Assembly (NCBI GenBank): GCA_913776825.1 | Contig: CAJYPV010000022.1 | Coordinates: forward strand, 186,001-250,000 | DNA from: Burkholderiaceae bacterium | GTDB taxonomy: Bacteria > Pseudomonadota > Gammaproteobacteria > Burkholderiales > Burkholderiaceae_C | Direction of reading: 5' to 3' | DNA length: 64,000 nucleotides | Part shown: in pieces, positions 45,491 through 55,921 of the stretch | How the letters are laid out: each line of letters starts with the position of its first letter | How positions within the stretch are numbered: the first letter of the stretch is position 1 | Notes under the pieces: model-generated | The model's database searches: none | What the model saw: the letters and a program-made list of their open reading frames with translations, nothing else | Told to the model about the DNA's origin: nothing | Made by a program: the position numbers and the translations under genes

Positions 45491-46474
45491 ATGGGCAGCC
45501 TCGCTTCGAATTCTTCCGCACGCATTCCCGTCATCTTCGACACCGACCCCGGCATCGACGATGCACTCGCGCTGGCCCTGCTGGCCGCGCATCCGCGCTT
45601 CGATCTGCTGGCCGTCACGACGGTGTTCGGCAATGCCGCGGTGGACATCACCGCCCGCAATGCCCGCGGCCTGTGCGCGCTGCTGAACTGCGATGTACCG
45701 GTCGCGCTCGGCGCGGCCGGTCCGTTGCTCGACAGCCGCCGTCGCGACGGCGCAGCCCATGTGCACGGCGATGACGGCCTGGGCGGACTGAGCGGCCAGT
45801 TGCCGACGCCCACCCGCGCGCTGGACGAGCGTCCGGCGCATGTGCTGTTGTGCGACATGGTCAACGCGCGTCCGGGCGAGATCACGCTGGTGGCGGTCGG
45901 TCCGTTCACCAACCTGGCGCTGGCGCTCCAGCATGACCCGAGCATCACCCGCAAGGTGAAGCAGGTCGTGGTGATGGGCGGCGCGTTCGGTCTGAAGGGC
46001 CACAGCGGCAATGTCACGCCGGTGGCCGAGGCCAACATCATGGCCGACCCCGAGGCCGCCGATCAGGTGCTGACCGCGCCGTGGCCGGTGATCGTCGTCG
46101 GCCTGGATGTGACCCAGGAAGCGATCATGCGCGAGGCCGATCTGGCCAAGCTGCAAGGCCGCGGTCAGGGCGCGGGCGATCTGCTGTGGCAGGCGACCCG
46201 TCACTACCAGCAGTTCTACGATGCCCGCGACGGCATCGGCGGCATCTATGCGCACGACGCCAGCGCCGCCGCGATCCTGCTCATTCCCGAGGCCTTCACC
46301 TTGCGCGACGGCCCGGTGCGGGTGGTGCTGGACGGCATCGCCACCGGTCAGACCATCCAGGACTGGCGCCAGGAGCATCGCGGCGATACGCCGTGGAACG
46401 GCCAGCCGGTGCAGCGCGTCTGCGTGCAGGTCGATGCGCCGCGCGTGCTGGCGCTGTTCGACGAGATTTTCTGA
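45491..46474 (+). CDS. Nucleoside hydrolase (IunH/RihA-type)
   Basis: Splits ribonucleosides into base and ribose. 327 aa from ATG 45491, with TGGAG upstream. The calcium-binding DTDPGIDDALAL signature lies near residue 17, and VMGGAFGLKGH, EANIMADPEAAD and YAHDASAAAILL are the other family landmarks. Purine or pyrimidine preference cannot be decided from sequence alone. Together with ribokinase it makes a salvage route to ribose-5-phosphate. Confidence 0.95.
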   Translation: MGSLASNSSARIPVIFDTDPGIDDALALALLAAHPRFDLLAVTTVFGNAAVDITARNARGLCALLNCDVPVALGAAGPLLDSRRRDGAAHVHGDDGLGGLSGQLPTPTRALDERPAHVLLCDMVNARPGEITLVAVGPFTNLALALQHDPSITRKVKQVVVMGGAFGLKGHSGNVTPVAEANIMADPEAADQVLTAPWPVIVVGLDVTQEAIMREADLAKLQGRGQGAGDLLWQATRHYQQFYDARDGIGGIYAHDASAAAILLIPEAFTLRDGPVRVVLDGIATGQTIQDWRQEHRGDTPWNGQPVQRVCVQVDAPRVLALFDEIF

Positions 46475-46587
46475 GCCCCGGGGCCGCTGCGCCCCGCATG
46501 CCCGCCGCTTGCTCGCCGCGTGTCCGTTGCGTGTCCGTTGCGAGCGCGCCGGCGCCTCACCACGCCCCGCTCGAATTCAAGACAATG

Positions 46588-46616
46588 CACAACGCCGCGC
46601 CGGACGCGGCGTTGTG
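46588..46616 (+). promoter_or_regulatory. Perfect 12-bp hairpin just upstream of the amidohydrolase start
   Basis: CACAACGCCGCG (46588-46599) pairs fully with CGCGGCGTTGTG (46605-46616) around a 5-nt loop. No T-run follows, so it is not a classic terminator. It ends 22 bp before the ATG of the next gene and 12 bp before AAGGAG. It could stabilise the message, mark a processing site or act as an operator. Confidence 0.55.
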
Positions 46617-46638
46617 TCCCATGCCCAAGGAGAACCCG

Positions 46639-47961
46639 ATGTCCACCCAAGCCGTGAAGCTGCTGTTGCCCCGTTGGCTGATCACCATGACCCCCGACAG
46701 CCCGGTCCTGGAGCAGCATGCGTTGGCCATCGAGGGCGACCGCATTGCCGCCGTGCTGCCGCGCGACGAAGCGCTGCGTCAATATGCCGACGCCGAGCGC
46801 GTCGAGCTGCCGCAGCATGTGCTGATCCCTGGCCTGATCAACTCGCACACCCACTCGGCGATGTCGCTGCTGCGCGGCGTGGCCGATGACCTGGCGCTGA
46901 TGGACTGGCTCAACAACCACATCTGGCCGCTGGAGCGCCAGTGGGTCAGCGAGGACTGGACCTATCAAGGCTCGATGCTGTCGGCCGCCGAGGCGATCCG
47001 TGGCGGCGTGACCTACCTCAACGACATGTATTTCTTCCCCACCGCCATAGCCCGTGCCGCGGTGGACAGCGGCATCCGCGCCGGCGTGTCGATCAATGTG
47101 ATCGACTTCCCGACCGGCTACGCCGCCAATGCGCAGGACTACATCGAGAAGGGCCTGGCCGCCTACGAGCAGTTCAAGGGCGAATCGCTGCTGGACTGGA
47201 CCAGCGCCCCGCACGCGCCCTACACCGTGTCGGACGAGACCTTCATCCAGCTGCGTCAGCTGTCGGAGAAATACGACCTGCAGATGCACTGCCACATCCA
47301 TGAGACGCAGGATGAGATCGAGGGCAGCCTCAAGCAATTCGGCGAGCGCCCGCTGGCTCGACTCAACAAGCTGGGCCTGCTGAACGCGAAGATGATCGCG
47401 GTCCACATGGTGCACCTGACGCCGGACGAGATCGAGATGATCGCCCGCCAAGGCGTGCACCTGGTCCACAACCCGAATTCCAACCTGAAGCTGGCGTCGG
47501 GCATCGCGCCGGTCAAGGCGCTGGAAGCGGCCGGTGTGAACACGGTGCTGGGCACCGACGGCGCGGCGTCCAACAACCGCCAGGACATGTTCAACGAGAT
47601 CCGCGCCGCCGCGCTGCTGGCCAAGGGCGCCACCGGCGATCCGCTGACCGTGTCCGCCCGCACCGCGCTGGAAATGGCCACCGTGCGTGCCGCCAAGGCG
47701 ATGGGCCGGGCCAATGACCTGGGCACGCTGGAAGCGGGCAAGCAGGCTGACGTGGTCGCGGTCTCGCTGGAGGCGCTGGAATGCCAGCCGGTCTATCACG
47801 CGGATGCGCAGCTGGTGTATGTGGCCGGCCGTGAACATGTCACGGACGTGTGGGTGGCCGGTCGGCAATTGTTGAAGAATCGCGTCAATATTTCCATCGA
47901 CGTGCCTGCGCTGATGGGACGGGTGCAGGACATCGTGGCTAAGATGCGCGCGGGACGCTGA
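46639..47961 (+). CDS. mtaD: TRZ/ATZ-family amidohydrolase, probable 5'-methylthioadenosine/S-adenosylhomocysteine deaminase
   Basis: 440 aa from ATG 46639, with AAGGAG 6 nt upstream. Metal ligands are visible: HTHSAMSLLRG near residue 68-78, HCHIHET near 216, HMVHLT near 255 and GTDGAASNN near 310. These fit zinc deaminases that convert methylthioadenosine, S-adenosylhomocysteine or adenosine to the inosine form. Substrate choice is inferred from the family; a guanine- or triazine-type substrate is less likely. It lies after the nucleoside hydrolase, consistent with purine nucleoside salvage, but the 164-bp gap with a hairpin may make it separately controlled. Confidence 0.85.
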   Translation: MSTQAVKLLLPRWLITMTPDSPVLEQHALAIEGDRIAAVLPRDEALRQYADAERVELPQHVLIPGLINSHTHSAMSLLRGVADDLALMDWLNNHIWPLERQWVSEDWTYQGSMLSAAEAIRGGVTYLNDMYFFPTAIARAAVDSGIRAGVSINVIDFPTGYAANAQDYIEKGLAAYEQFKGESLLDWTSAPHAPYTVSDETFIQLRQLSEKYDLQMHCHIHETQDEIEGSLKQFGERPLARLNKLGLLNAKMIAVHMVHLTPDEIEMIARQGVHLVHNPNSNLKLASGIAPVKALEAAGVNTVLGTDGAASNNRQDMFNEIRAAALLAKGATGDPLTVSARTALEMATVRAAKAMGRANDLGTLEAGKQADVVAVSLEALECQPVYHADAQLVYVAGREHVTDVWVAGRQLLKNRVNISIDVPALMGRVQDIVAKMRAGR

Positions 47962-48063
47962 CCCCCTCATCCAAGGGGGTGGCGTCGAGGCGCCGATCGC
48001 TACCCCCCCGGTCGGCAGTAGGGGACACAGCCGGCGGGCCAGAACGCCGGCAGGATATTCACG

Positions 48064-49206
48064 ATGCAATTCCATCCTTGGAGCCGCCGGTCCATCGCCG
48101 GACTCATTTCCACCGTCGCCATCGCCTTGGGCGCGGCCGGTGCCGCACACGCCCAGATCATCGTCGGACAGACCGCCGGCATCACCGGCCAGGTGGCTGC
48201 CAGCGTCAAGGAACTCAACCTGGGCGCCCGTCTGTACCTGGACCACATCAATGCCACCGGTGGGGTGGGCGGCCAGAAGATCGAGCTGGTCTCGATGGAC
48301 GATGCCTTCGATCCCAAGCGCTCGGCCGCCAATGCCCAGGCGCTGATCGACAAGGGCGCCGTCGCGCTGTTCCTGACCCGTGGCACGCCCCACACCCAGG
48401 CCGTCATGCCGCTGCTGGAGAAATACCAGGTGCCGCTGATCGCCCCGTCCACCGGCGCCTCGCTGCTGCACAAGCCGGTGCATCCGTATGTCTTCAACGT
48501 CCGCTCCACCTACCAGCGTGAAGCCGAACGGGCGGTCCAGCTGCTGCTGGAAATGGGCAACACCCGCATCGCCCTGGTCCAGGTGAACGACACCTTCGGC
48601 CAGGATGCCGCCCAGGGCGCGCTGCGCGGTCTGACCGATCAGAAGACCAAGCCGGTCCTGCACCTGACCTACGACCGCGACAAGCCGGAAGTCCCCAACC
48701 TGGTCAAGCAGATCATGGCTGCGGATCCGCAGGTGGTGCTGTTCATCTCGACCCAGCAAGTGGCATCGGAAACCATCAATGCGCTGCGGGCCGCCGGTTC
48801 GCGCACGCTGGCGTCCACGCTGTCCAACAATGCGTCGGCGGGCTTCATCCAGCTGCTGGGTCAGAACGCCGCCGGCGTGATCGTCTCGCAGGTGTTCCCC
48901 AACGAGCGCAACATGACGCTGCCGATGATCCGTGAGGTCACCGACCTGGCCAAGGCCAAGCAGGCCGAGACCGGCGGTGTCGTGACGCCGGCCATGATGG
49001 AAGGTTTCGCCTCCGCCAAGGTGCTGGTGGAAGCCATCCGCCGCGCCGGCAAGGACGTCAGCCGCGCCGGCATCACCCGCGCGCTGAACGGCATGACCAA
49101 GTACGACCTCGGTGGCATTGAGATCGGCTTCAGCCCGACCGACCACACCGGCGCGAACTATGCGGACATCGCCATCATCGATCCGCGCGGCCGCTTCCTG
49201 CGCTGA
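48064..49206 (+). CDS. Periplasmic LivK-type substrate-binding protein (Peripla_BP_6), orphan
   Basis: 380 aa with a signal peptide (SIAGLISTVAIALGAAGAAHA, cleavage near residue 30). Mature start QIIVGQTAGITGQVAAS is the usual Leu/Ile/Val-binding fold with two lobes. No permease or ATPase gene is nearby, so it would have to serve transporter subunits encoded elsewhere. The ligand is unknown; amino acids, amides or aromatic acids are all possible for the family. It ends 92 bp before a strong terminator. Confidence 0.87.
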   Translation: MQFHPWSRRSIAGLISTVAIALGAAGAAHAQIIVGQTAGITGQVAASVKELNLGARLYLDHINATGGVGGQKIELVSMDDAFDPKRSAANAQALIDKGAVALFLTRGTPHTQAVMPLLEKYQVPLIAPSTGASLLHKPVHPYVFNVRSTYQREAERAVQLLLEMGNTRIALVQVNDTFGQDAAQGALRGLTDQKTKPVLHLTYDRDKPEVPNLVKQIMAADPQVVLFISTQQVASETINALRAAGSRTLASTLSNNASAGFIQLLGQNAAGVIVSQVFPNERNMTLPMIREVTDLAKAKQAETGGVVTPAMMEGFASAKVLVEAIRRAGKDVSRAGITRALNGMTKYDLGGIEIGFSPTDHTGANYADIAIIDPRGRFLR

Positions 49207-49297
49207 GCCTGCGGTGGGGCGGGTTCAGACCTGACCCCCGCGCCCGATGAGGCGCCGCTGAAGCCGCGCTCAGGCGCTGCTTCCGCGTGATCCTCCC

Positions 49298-49333
49298 AAA
49301 CGCCCGACCGGTTTCCCCGACGGGCGTTTTTCG
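49298..49333 (+). terminator. Intrinsic terminator after the first binding-protein gene
   Basis: AAACGCCCG (49298-49306) pairs with CGGGCGTTT (49321-49329), followed by a T-run. The remaining roughly 300 bp before purL show no gene or clear regulatory site. Confidence 0.88.
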
Positions 49334-49649
49334 TTGTTGGGCCCGAGTCGAGTCGGCATCGATCCGGCGCCCGGCGCGGCGCGCTGCGCAGGCCGTGCCG
49401 GCCATCGAGGAGCAGCGACGGCCGGCGTGCTGTGATGCACGGAATCGGTTGACGGCCAGGGCAGGGGGCGTCCTCGGCGCTGGCCAGCGCAGACGGCCGC
49501 GCAGCGGGTTGCACAGAGTGCCGCGCCGAGGGCAAAGGCCCGGGCGGATGCCATTCCGTGGCGTCGGGTCTACCCGGTGCGAGGGGCGACGCTCGCTAGA
49601 ATGTCGGGCTCACCGCCGCGGCGCGCGCGGCGCAACCCCTCGGGATCCC

Positions 49650-52600
49650 ATGGTCAGCACCACCTCGTCCAAGCATCTGATTCACTTCGAGGGGGGGAAT
49701 GCCCTCTCGTCATTCCGGGCCGCCGCGCTGCTGGCACGCTTGCAAGCCGTCAACGAGCGCATCAGCGCCGTGCACGCCCGCCATGTGCATTGGGTGTGGA
49801 CCGAACAAGCCCTGGACGACGCCGCCCGCGCCAAGATCGGCGCCCTGCTGGATTACGGCGATCCCTACGACGGCCCCAGCGACGGCACCCTGATCGTGAC
49901 CGCGCCCCGCCTGGGCACCCTCAGCCCCTGGGCCTCCAAGGCCACCGACATCGCCCACAACTGCGGCCTGCCGATCCAGCGCGTGGAGCGCGTGGTCGAG
50001 TACCGCCTCAGCCTCAAGTCCGGCCTGCTGGGCGCGCTCACCGATGCGCTGGGCGGCCAGTCGAAAGGCTTGACCGACGACGAACGCCTGGCCTGCGCCG
50101 AGCTGCTGCATGACCGCATGACCGAAAGCGTGCTGTTCGCGCGTGAGGACGCACTGCATCTCTTCGACGACAAGCAGGCTCAGCCGCTCGCCCATGTGGA
50201 TGTGCTGGGCCGCGGTCGTGCCGCGCTCGACGAAGCCAACAGCGCCTGGGGCCTGGCGATGTCGGAGGACGAGATCCTCTATCTGGTCGATGCCTTCCTC
50301 AAGCTGGGCCGCAATCCCAGCGACGTCGAACTGATGATGTTCGCGCAGGCCAACAGCGAACACTGCCGCCACAAGATCTTCAACGCGCAGTTCACGATCG
50401 ACGGCGAAGCCCAGCCGCTGTCGCTGTTCGGCATGATCCGCAACACCGAGAAGCTGAATGCCCAGCACACGGTGATCGCCTATGCCGACAACGCCGCGGT
50501 GATGGAAGGCCATGCGATCGAACGCTGGATGGCCATCGGCGACCAGCGCGCGCCCAAGTACGAAGCGCGCGACGAAACCGCCCATGTGCTGATGAAGGTG
50601 GAGACCCACAACCACCCGACCGCCATCTCGCCGCATCCCGGCGCCTCGACCGGCGCGGGCGGGGAGATCCGCGATGAAGGCGCCACCGGCCGCGGCGCCA
50701 AGCCCAAGGCCGGCCTGACCGGCTTCTCGGTGTCCAACCTGCACCTGCCCGGCCTGGCCGAACCGTGGGAAGCCAACGACATCGGCAAGCCCGCCCACAT
50801 CGCCAGCGCACTGCAGATCATGACCGAGGGCCCGCTCGGCGGCGCAGCCTTCAACAATGAGTTCGGTCGTCCCAATCTGGGCGGCTACTTCCGCGTCTAT
50901 GAGCAGGATGTCGACGGCATCCGCCGCGGCTATCACAAGCCCATCATGATCGCGGGCGGCCTGGGTGCGATTCGCGCCGACCTGACCAAGAAGATCGAGT
51001 TCCCCGCCGGCTCGCTGCTGATCCAGCTCGGCGGGCCCGGCATGCGCATCGGCATGGGCGGCAGCGCCGCCAGCTCGATGGCCGCCGGCACCAACACGGC
51101 GGATCTGGACTTCGATTCGGTCCAGCGCGGCAATCCGGAAATCCAGCGTCGCGCGCAGGAAGTCATCAACCACTGCTGGGGCCTGGCCGAGCGCAATCCG
51201 ATCCTGGCGATCCATGACGTCGGCGCGGGCGGCATCTCCAATGCGTTCCCGGAGCTGGTGAACGACGCCGGCCGCGGCGCCACCTTCGACCTGCGCCAGG
51301 TGCCGCTGGAAGAAAGCGGCCTCGCGCCCAAGGAAATATGGTGCAACGAGAGCCAGGAGCGCTATGTCCTGGCGATCGCGCCCGACAGCCTGCCGCTGTT
51401 CACCGCGATGTGCGAGCGCGAGCGCTGCCCGTTCGCGGTCGTCGGCGTCACCACCGAGCACCGTGAGCTGGTGCTGGAAGACGGGCAGGGCGGCAGCCGC
51501 GCCATCGACATGCCGATGGACGTGCTGCTCGGCAAGCCGCCCAAGGTCCATCGCGATGTGCAGCGTGTGGCCCGCTCGGGCGGCACGCTGGACCTGACCG
51601 GCGTCGAGCTGGCCACGGCCGCGACGACCGTGCTGCGCCATCCGACGGTGGCGTCGAAGCGCTTCCTGATCAGCATCGGCGACCGCACCGTGGGCGGCCT
51701 GAACCATCGGGATCAGATGGTCGGTCCGTGGCAGGTGCCGGTGGCCGATTGCGCGGTCACCCTGGCGGACTTCAAGGGCTTCGCCGGCGAGGCGATGAGC
51801 ATGGGCGAACGCACGCCGCTGGCGGCGGTCGATGGTCCCGCGTCCGGCCGCATGGCGGTGGCCGAAGCCATCACCAACCTGCTGGCCGCGCCGATCGAGC
51901 TGTCGCGCGTGAAGCTGTCCGCCAACTGGATGGCGGCGTGCGGCGAGCCCGGTGAAGACGCTGCGCTGTATGACACGGTCAAGGCCGTCGGCATGGAGCT
52001 GTGCCCGGCGCTGGGCGTGTCCATTCCGGTGGGCAAGGATTCGCTGTCCATGCGCACCCGCTGGAGCGACGATGGCCAGGCCCGTCAGGTCACTGCGCCG
52101 GTCTCGCTGATCGTCACCGCGTTCGCCTCGATCGCCGATGTGCGGGGCACGCTGACGCCGCAACTGCAGACCGGCGACACCACGCTGGTGCTGGTCGATC
52201 TCGGCCAGGGCCGCATGCGCATGGGCGGCTCGATCCTCGCGCAGACGCTCAATCAGTTCGGCGCGCAGGTGCCGGATCTGGACGAACCGGCGCTGCTGAA
52301 GTCGCTGGTCAATGCCGTCAATGAACTGCGTGGCCAAGGCCGCCTGCTGGCCTATCACGACCGCAGCGATGGCGGCCTGTTCGGTGCCGCTTGCGAAATG
52401 GCCTTCGCGGGCCAGCGCGGCGTGAGCCTGAATGTGGACATGCTGGTCACCGAAGGGGACGGCATCTCCGACAGCCGCGCCGACACGGGCGATTCCAAGA
52501 ACTGGGCCAGCCAGGTCAGCGGCCGCCGCGAGGAACTGACGCTCAAGGCGCTGTTCAATGAAGAGCTGGGCGTGGTGCTGCAGGTCGCGTCCGGCGACCG

Positions 52601-53666
52601 CGATGCGGTGCTGCAGACGCTGCGCGCGCATGGCCTGTCCAAGATCACCCATGTGGTGGGCAAGACCAATGAGCTGGCGCAGGTCGAGGTCTGGCGCGAT
52701 GCGAACAAGGTCTTCGCCGCGCCGCTGCAGGAGCTGCATCAGACCTGGGATCAGGTGTCCTGGCGCATCGCCCGCGAGCGCGACAACCCCGCCTGCGCCG
52801 ATCAGGAACATGCCCTGGCCGGCGCGCCGGTGAAGGGCCTGCACTGGCTGCCCAGCTTCGATCCGAACGAGGACGTCGCCGCGCCGTTCATCGCCACCGG
52901 CGCACGTCCGAAGGTCGCGATCCTGCGTGAGCAGGGCGTCAACTCGCATGTGGAAATGGCCTATGCGATGTCGCAGGCCGGTTTCGACAGCTATGACGTC
53001 CACATGAGCGACCTGCAGGCGGGCGCGGTGGATCTGTCGACCTTCAAGGGCGTCATCGCCTGCGGCGGCTTCAGCTATGGCGACACGCTGGGCGCCGGCG
53101 AGGGCTGGGCTCGGTCCATCCTGTTCAACCCGACGCTGAAGACGGCCTTTGAGGACTTCTTCGCTCGTCAGGACAGCTTCGCGCTGGGTGTGTGCAATGG
53201 CTGCCAGATGCTGGCCGCGCTCTCGCCGATGATCCCCGGCGCACAGCACTGGCCCAAATTCGTCCGCAACCGCAGCGAGCAGTTCGAGGCCCGTCTGGCG
53301 CAGGTCGAGATCCTCGAGTCGCCCAGCCTGTTCTTCGCGGGCATGGCCGGCAGCCGGCTGCCGATCGCGGTGGCGCACGGTGAAGGTTTCGCCGACTTCT
53401 CGCAACGCGGCGATGCGGCCCAGGTGCTGCGCGCGATGCGCTTTGTCGACGGCGAGGGCCAGCCCACCGAGCACTATCCGCTCAATCCCAACGGCAGCCC
53501 GGGTGGCCTCACCGCGGTCACCACGGCGGATGGTCGCTTCACCGCGCTGATGCCGCATCCGGAGCGGGTCTTCCGCAACATCCAGATGAGCTGGACCGGT
53601 GGCGACAAGTCGGCCCACAGCCCCTGGATGCGCATGTTCCGCAACGCCCGCAAGTGGGTCGGCTGA
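49650..53666 (+). CDS. purL: Phosphoribosylformylglycinamidine synthase (large single-chain form)
   Basis: Catalyses the ATP- and glutamine-dependent step from FGAR to FGAM in purine synthesis. 1338 aa from ATG 49650 ([20 protein letters not shown]), the proteobacterial large form with all domains. These are the N-terminal PurS-like part, two AIR-synthase-like modules ([41 protein letters not shown]) and a C-terminal glutaminase. The glutaminase nucleophile is C1182 in [10 protein letters not shown], and the His of the triad is in [11 protein letters not shown]. It stands alone, with a strong terminator 75 bp downstream. Confidence 0.97.
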   Translation: MVSTTSSKHLIHFEGGNALSSFRAAALLARLQAVNERISAVHARHVHWVWTEQALDDAARAKIGALLDYGDPYDGPSDGTLIVTAPRLGTLSPWASKATDIAHNCGLPIQRVERVVEYRLSLKSGLLGALTDALGGQSKGLTDDERLACAELLHDRMTESVLFAREDALHLFDDKQAQPLAHVDVLGRGRAALDEANSAWGLAMSEDEILYLVDAFLKLGRNPSDVELMMFAQANSEHCRHKIFNAQFTIDGEAQPLSLFGMIRNTEKLNAQHTVIAYADNAAVMEGHAIERWMAIGDQRAPKYEARDETAHVLMKVETHNHPTAISPHPGASTGAGGEIRDEGATGRGAKPKAGLTGFSVSNLHLPGLAEPWEANDIGKPAHIASALQIMTEGPLGGAAFNNEFGRPNLGGYFRVYEQDVDGIRRGYHKPIMIAGGLGAIRADLTKKIEFPAGSLLIQLGGPGMRIGMGGSAASSMAAGTNTADLDFDSVQRGNPEIQRRAQEVINHCWGLAERNPILAIHDVGAGGISNAFPELVNDAGRGATFDLRQVPLEESGLAPKEIWCNESQERYVLAIAPDSLPLFTAMCERERCPFAVVGVTTEHRELVLEDGQGGSRAIDMPMDVLLGKPPKVHRDVQRVARSGGTLDLTGVELATAATTVLRHPTVASKRFLISIGDRTVGGLNHRDQMVGPWQVPVADCAVTLADFKGFAGEAMSMGERTPLAAVDGPASGRMAVAEAITNLLAAPIELSRVKLSANWMAACGEPGEDAALYDTVKAVGMELCPALGVSIPVGKDSLSMRTRWSDDGQARQVTAPVSLIVTAFASIADVRGTLTPQLQTGDTTLVLVDLGQGRMRMGGSILAQTLNQFGAQVPDLDEPALLKSLVNAVNELRGQGRLLAYHDRSDGGLFGAACEMAFAGQRGVSLNVDMLVTEGDGISDSRADTGDSKNWASQVSGRREELTLKALFNEELGVVLQVASGDRDAVLQTLRAHGLSKITHVVGKTNELAQVEVWRDANKVFAAPLQELHQTWDQVSWRIARERDNPACADQEHALAGAPVKGLHWLPSFDPNEDVAAPFIATGARPKVAILREQGVNSHVEMAYAMSQAGFDSYDVHMSDLQAGAVDLSTFKGVIACGGFSYGDTLGAGEGWARSILFNPTLKTAFEDFFARQDSFALGVCNGCQMLAALSPMIPGAQHWPKFVRNRSEQFEARLAQVEILESPSLFFAGMAGSRLPIAVAHGEGFADFSQRGDAAQVLRAMRFVDGEGQPTEHYPLNPNGSPGGLTAVTTADGRFTALMPHPERVFRNIQMSWTGGDKSAHSPWMRMFRNARKWVG

Positions 53667-53738
53667 TCCGTCGAGTGAGACCGCATCCGCGTCGCGGCTG
53701 AGCCCGCCACGCGGGCGCGACACCGATGCCCACCACCT

Positions 53739-53770
53739 GAGCCTCGCGCGAATCGCGCGAGGCTTTTTCT
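53739..53770 (+). terminator. Intrinsic terminator of purL
   Basis: GCCTCGCGCG (53741-53750) pairs with CGCGCGAGGC (53754-53763) around a 3-nt loop, followed by TTTTTC. Confidence 0.92.
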
Positions 53771-54060
53771 TTGGTTTTTCGATCGCCGCAATGAGGCCGC
53801 GCGCGAGCGCCGGCGGTGTGTCATGAACCGCGCTGAGTGCGGTTTGGCTGTGTGGATTTCCGCACTGCGCGCCACGCGGTGACTGCCCTGGCATGGCGCG
53901 TCATGCCCCGTGGCGGCGCGTGGCCGCACGCCGCGCGCGCACCCGCAAAATCCCATCCGGATTTGTCCCGATGACCAGCGCGCGACAACGCGTGCTCCGT
54001 GCGGTGGTTCACAGCATTTCCACTATGGATGCCCCCTCTGAAACAGAGTATGGTCTGCCG

Positions 54061-54076
54061 CGTTGAGAACTCAACG
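54061..54076. promoter_or_regulatory. Inverted repeat in the livK leader
   Basis: CGTTGAG (54061-54067) and CTCAACG (54070-54076) flank AA, 33 bp before the livK start. It may be an operator or a short leader hairpin. Apart from this and the purL terminator, the 442-bp intergenic region shows nothing assignable. Confidence 0.4.
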
Positions 54077-54108
54077 TCATTCCACATATCCGAGTCGGAG
54101 GTTCTTAG

Positions 54109-55248
54109 ATGCAAACCAAGCTGAATGTGATCGTGGGCGCGATCGCCATGACCCTGAGCGGTGTCGCCATGTCGCAGGAAGTGGTGAAGATCGGCCACGT
54201 TGGCCCGACCAGCGGCGCCATCGCCCACCTGGGCAAGGACAACGAACTGGGCGCGAAGATGGCCATCGATGAGCTGAACGCCAAGGGCGTCACCATCGGC
54301 GGCAAGAAGGTCAAGTTCGAGCTGCTGGCCGAAGACGACGCCGGCGATCCCAAGCAAGGCACCGCCGCCGCTCAGAAGCTGGTGGACTCCAAGGTCAACG
54401 GCGTGGTCGGCCACCTGAACTCCGGCACCACGATTCCCGCGTCCAAGATCTACAACGACGCCGGCATCCCGCAGATCTCTCCGTCCGCCACCAACCCCAA
54501 GTACACCCGCAACGGCTACAAGACCGCGTTCCGCGTGGTGGCCGACGACGTGCATCTGGGTGGCACGCTGGGCAAGTACGCCGTGACCTCGCTCAAGGGC
54601 AAGTCCATCGCCGTCATCGATGACCGCACCGCCTATGGCCAGGGCGTCGCCGATGAATTCGAAAAGGGCGTCAAGGCCGCCGGCGGCAAGGTCGTCGGTC
54701 GTGAATTCACCAACGACAAGGCCACGGACTTCACCGCCATCCTGACCTCCTTGAAGGGCAAGAAGCCCGACGTCGTCTTCTTCGGCGGCATGGACGCCGT
54801 GGCCGGCCCGATGCTGCGCCAGATGAAGCAACTCGGCATCGAAGCCAAGTTCATGGGCGGCGACGGCATCTGCACCGCCGAACTGCCGAAGCTGGCCGCC
54901 GGCAACGTCGCCGACAGCCAGGTCGTCTGCGCCGAAGCCGGTGGTGTCGAGGGCGAGTCCAAGAAGTCGCTCGACGCCTTCAAGGTCAAGTTCAAGGAAA
55001 AGACCAAGGTCGACGTCCAGATCTACGCCCCGTATGTCTATGACGCGGTCAACGTGATGGTCGACGCCATGGTCAAGGCCGGTTCGTCGGATCCCAAGAA
55101 GTACCTGCCGGTGCTGGCCAAGACCGCCGACTACAAGGGCGTGACCGGCACCATCGCCTTCGACGCCAAGGGCGACATCAAGAACGGCGCGCTGACGCTC
55201 TACACCTACAAGGGTGGCAACCGCGAGCAACTGGCCGTCGTGCGCTGA
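54109..55248 (+). CDS. livK: Branched-chain amino acid ABC transporter substrate-binding protein (LivK-like)
   Basis: 379 aa with a short signal peptide (MQTKLNVIVGAIAMTLSGVAMSQ, cleavage near 22). The mature protein starts EVVKIGHVGPTSGAIAHLG and carries the LivJ/LivK two-lobe fold (VGHLNSGTTIPAS with ligand-contacting Ser/Thr; YAPYVYDAVNVMVDAMVKAGS). It is closer to classic LivK than the other binding protein in this window. GGAGG lies 8 nt before the ATG. No permease genes are adjacent. Lys-rich codons are strictly AAG, a sign of high expression. Confidence 0.92.
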   Translation: MQTKLNVIVGAIAMTLSGVAMSQEVVKIGHVGPTSGAIAHLGKDNELGAKMAIDELNAKGVTIGGKKVKFELLAEDDAGDPKQGTAAAQKLVDSKVNGVVGHLNSGTTIPASKIYNDAGIPQISPSATNPKYTRNGYKTAFRVVADDVHLGGTLGKYAVTSLKGKSIAVIDDRTAYGQGVADEFEKGVKAAGGKVVGREFTNDKATDFTAILTSLKGKKPDVVFFGGMDAVAGPMLRQMKQLGIEAKFMGGDGICTAELPKLAAGNVADSQVVCAEAGGVEGESKKSLDAFKVKFKEKTKVDVQIYAPYVYDAVNVMVDAMVKAGSSDPKKYLPVLAKTADYKGVTGTIAFDAKGDIKNGALTLYTYKGGNREQLAVVR

Positions 55249-55333
55249 TCCTGGATCGCCGCCGCGTGCGGTGATCCGGTGAGGCGAGCGAGCCGACGCT
55301 CACGCGGACGCTGACGCTCAAGCCGACGCCCCA

Positions 55334-55372
55334 GCGGCGGCGGTCCCGGAAACGGGGCCGCCGCCGTTTTTC
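55334..55372 (+). terminator. Intrinsic terminator of livK
   Basis: A GC-rich stem (GGCGGCGGTCCC with GGGGCCGCCGCC, one G-T pair) and loop GGAAAC precede TTTTTCTTT. The following roughly 550 bp up to the sugar transferase gene contain no gene I can support; I looked for a sigma-54 -24/-12 element and a second riboswitch and found neither. Confidence 0.88.
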
Positions 55373-55921
55373 TTTGGGCAGTCGTGACTGTCTGTGATGG
55401 AGCGTCGCGGTCGGTCACGGATGTTCCTGATCGACGGCCTCGCCGCGCCGTTCTTCGCGCGGGTGGGCCCGCGTGGCGCGTGGAGATTCAGCGGGTTTTC
55501 CCTCTGAAAGACGGCTGGCACATCCCCGTGGACACCCGACATGACTTTTGTCGCAAATGTCCCACCATCGAGGGATCACCCCCCTCATGTGCGTGCATTC
55601 CTGAGGCGGGATGACCCCAGGCATTCAGTCAGGGGGTTTGCGTCACGGCGTGACTGCAGACAATGGCCTCCGTCATGCCGCCAATGGGTCAATTCGGGCA
55701 CTCGTTGGACGGTGGGCGCCGCCGGTCGAATCCCGACCGGAGTGCAGGCGAAGCGTCCCTCCAAACGGGGGGCTCTCAAGGCCAGGGAGTGGGAGGCATC
55801 ATGCGCCCGCACCCGTCACCAGGTGGTCATGCCTGGGGCAGGCCGATGCTGCCCTCTGGACCTCGGTCCGGCGGTCGACACCAGCATCCAGTGGATGCCC
55901 TGACCTGCTTTGGGGACTGGC

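Noticed and set aside
55373..55921. RpoN promoter or second GEMM riboswitch before the EPS module
   Set aside because: A TGGCAC near 55516 lacks a TTGC-type -12 element, and no GCAAAGC/GGGGTT aptamer blocks are present.
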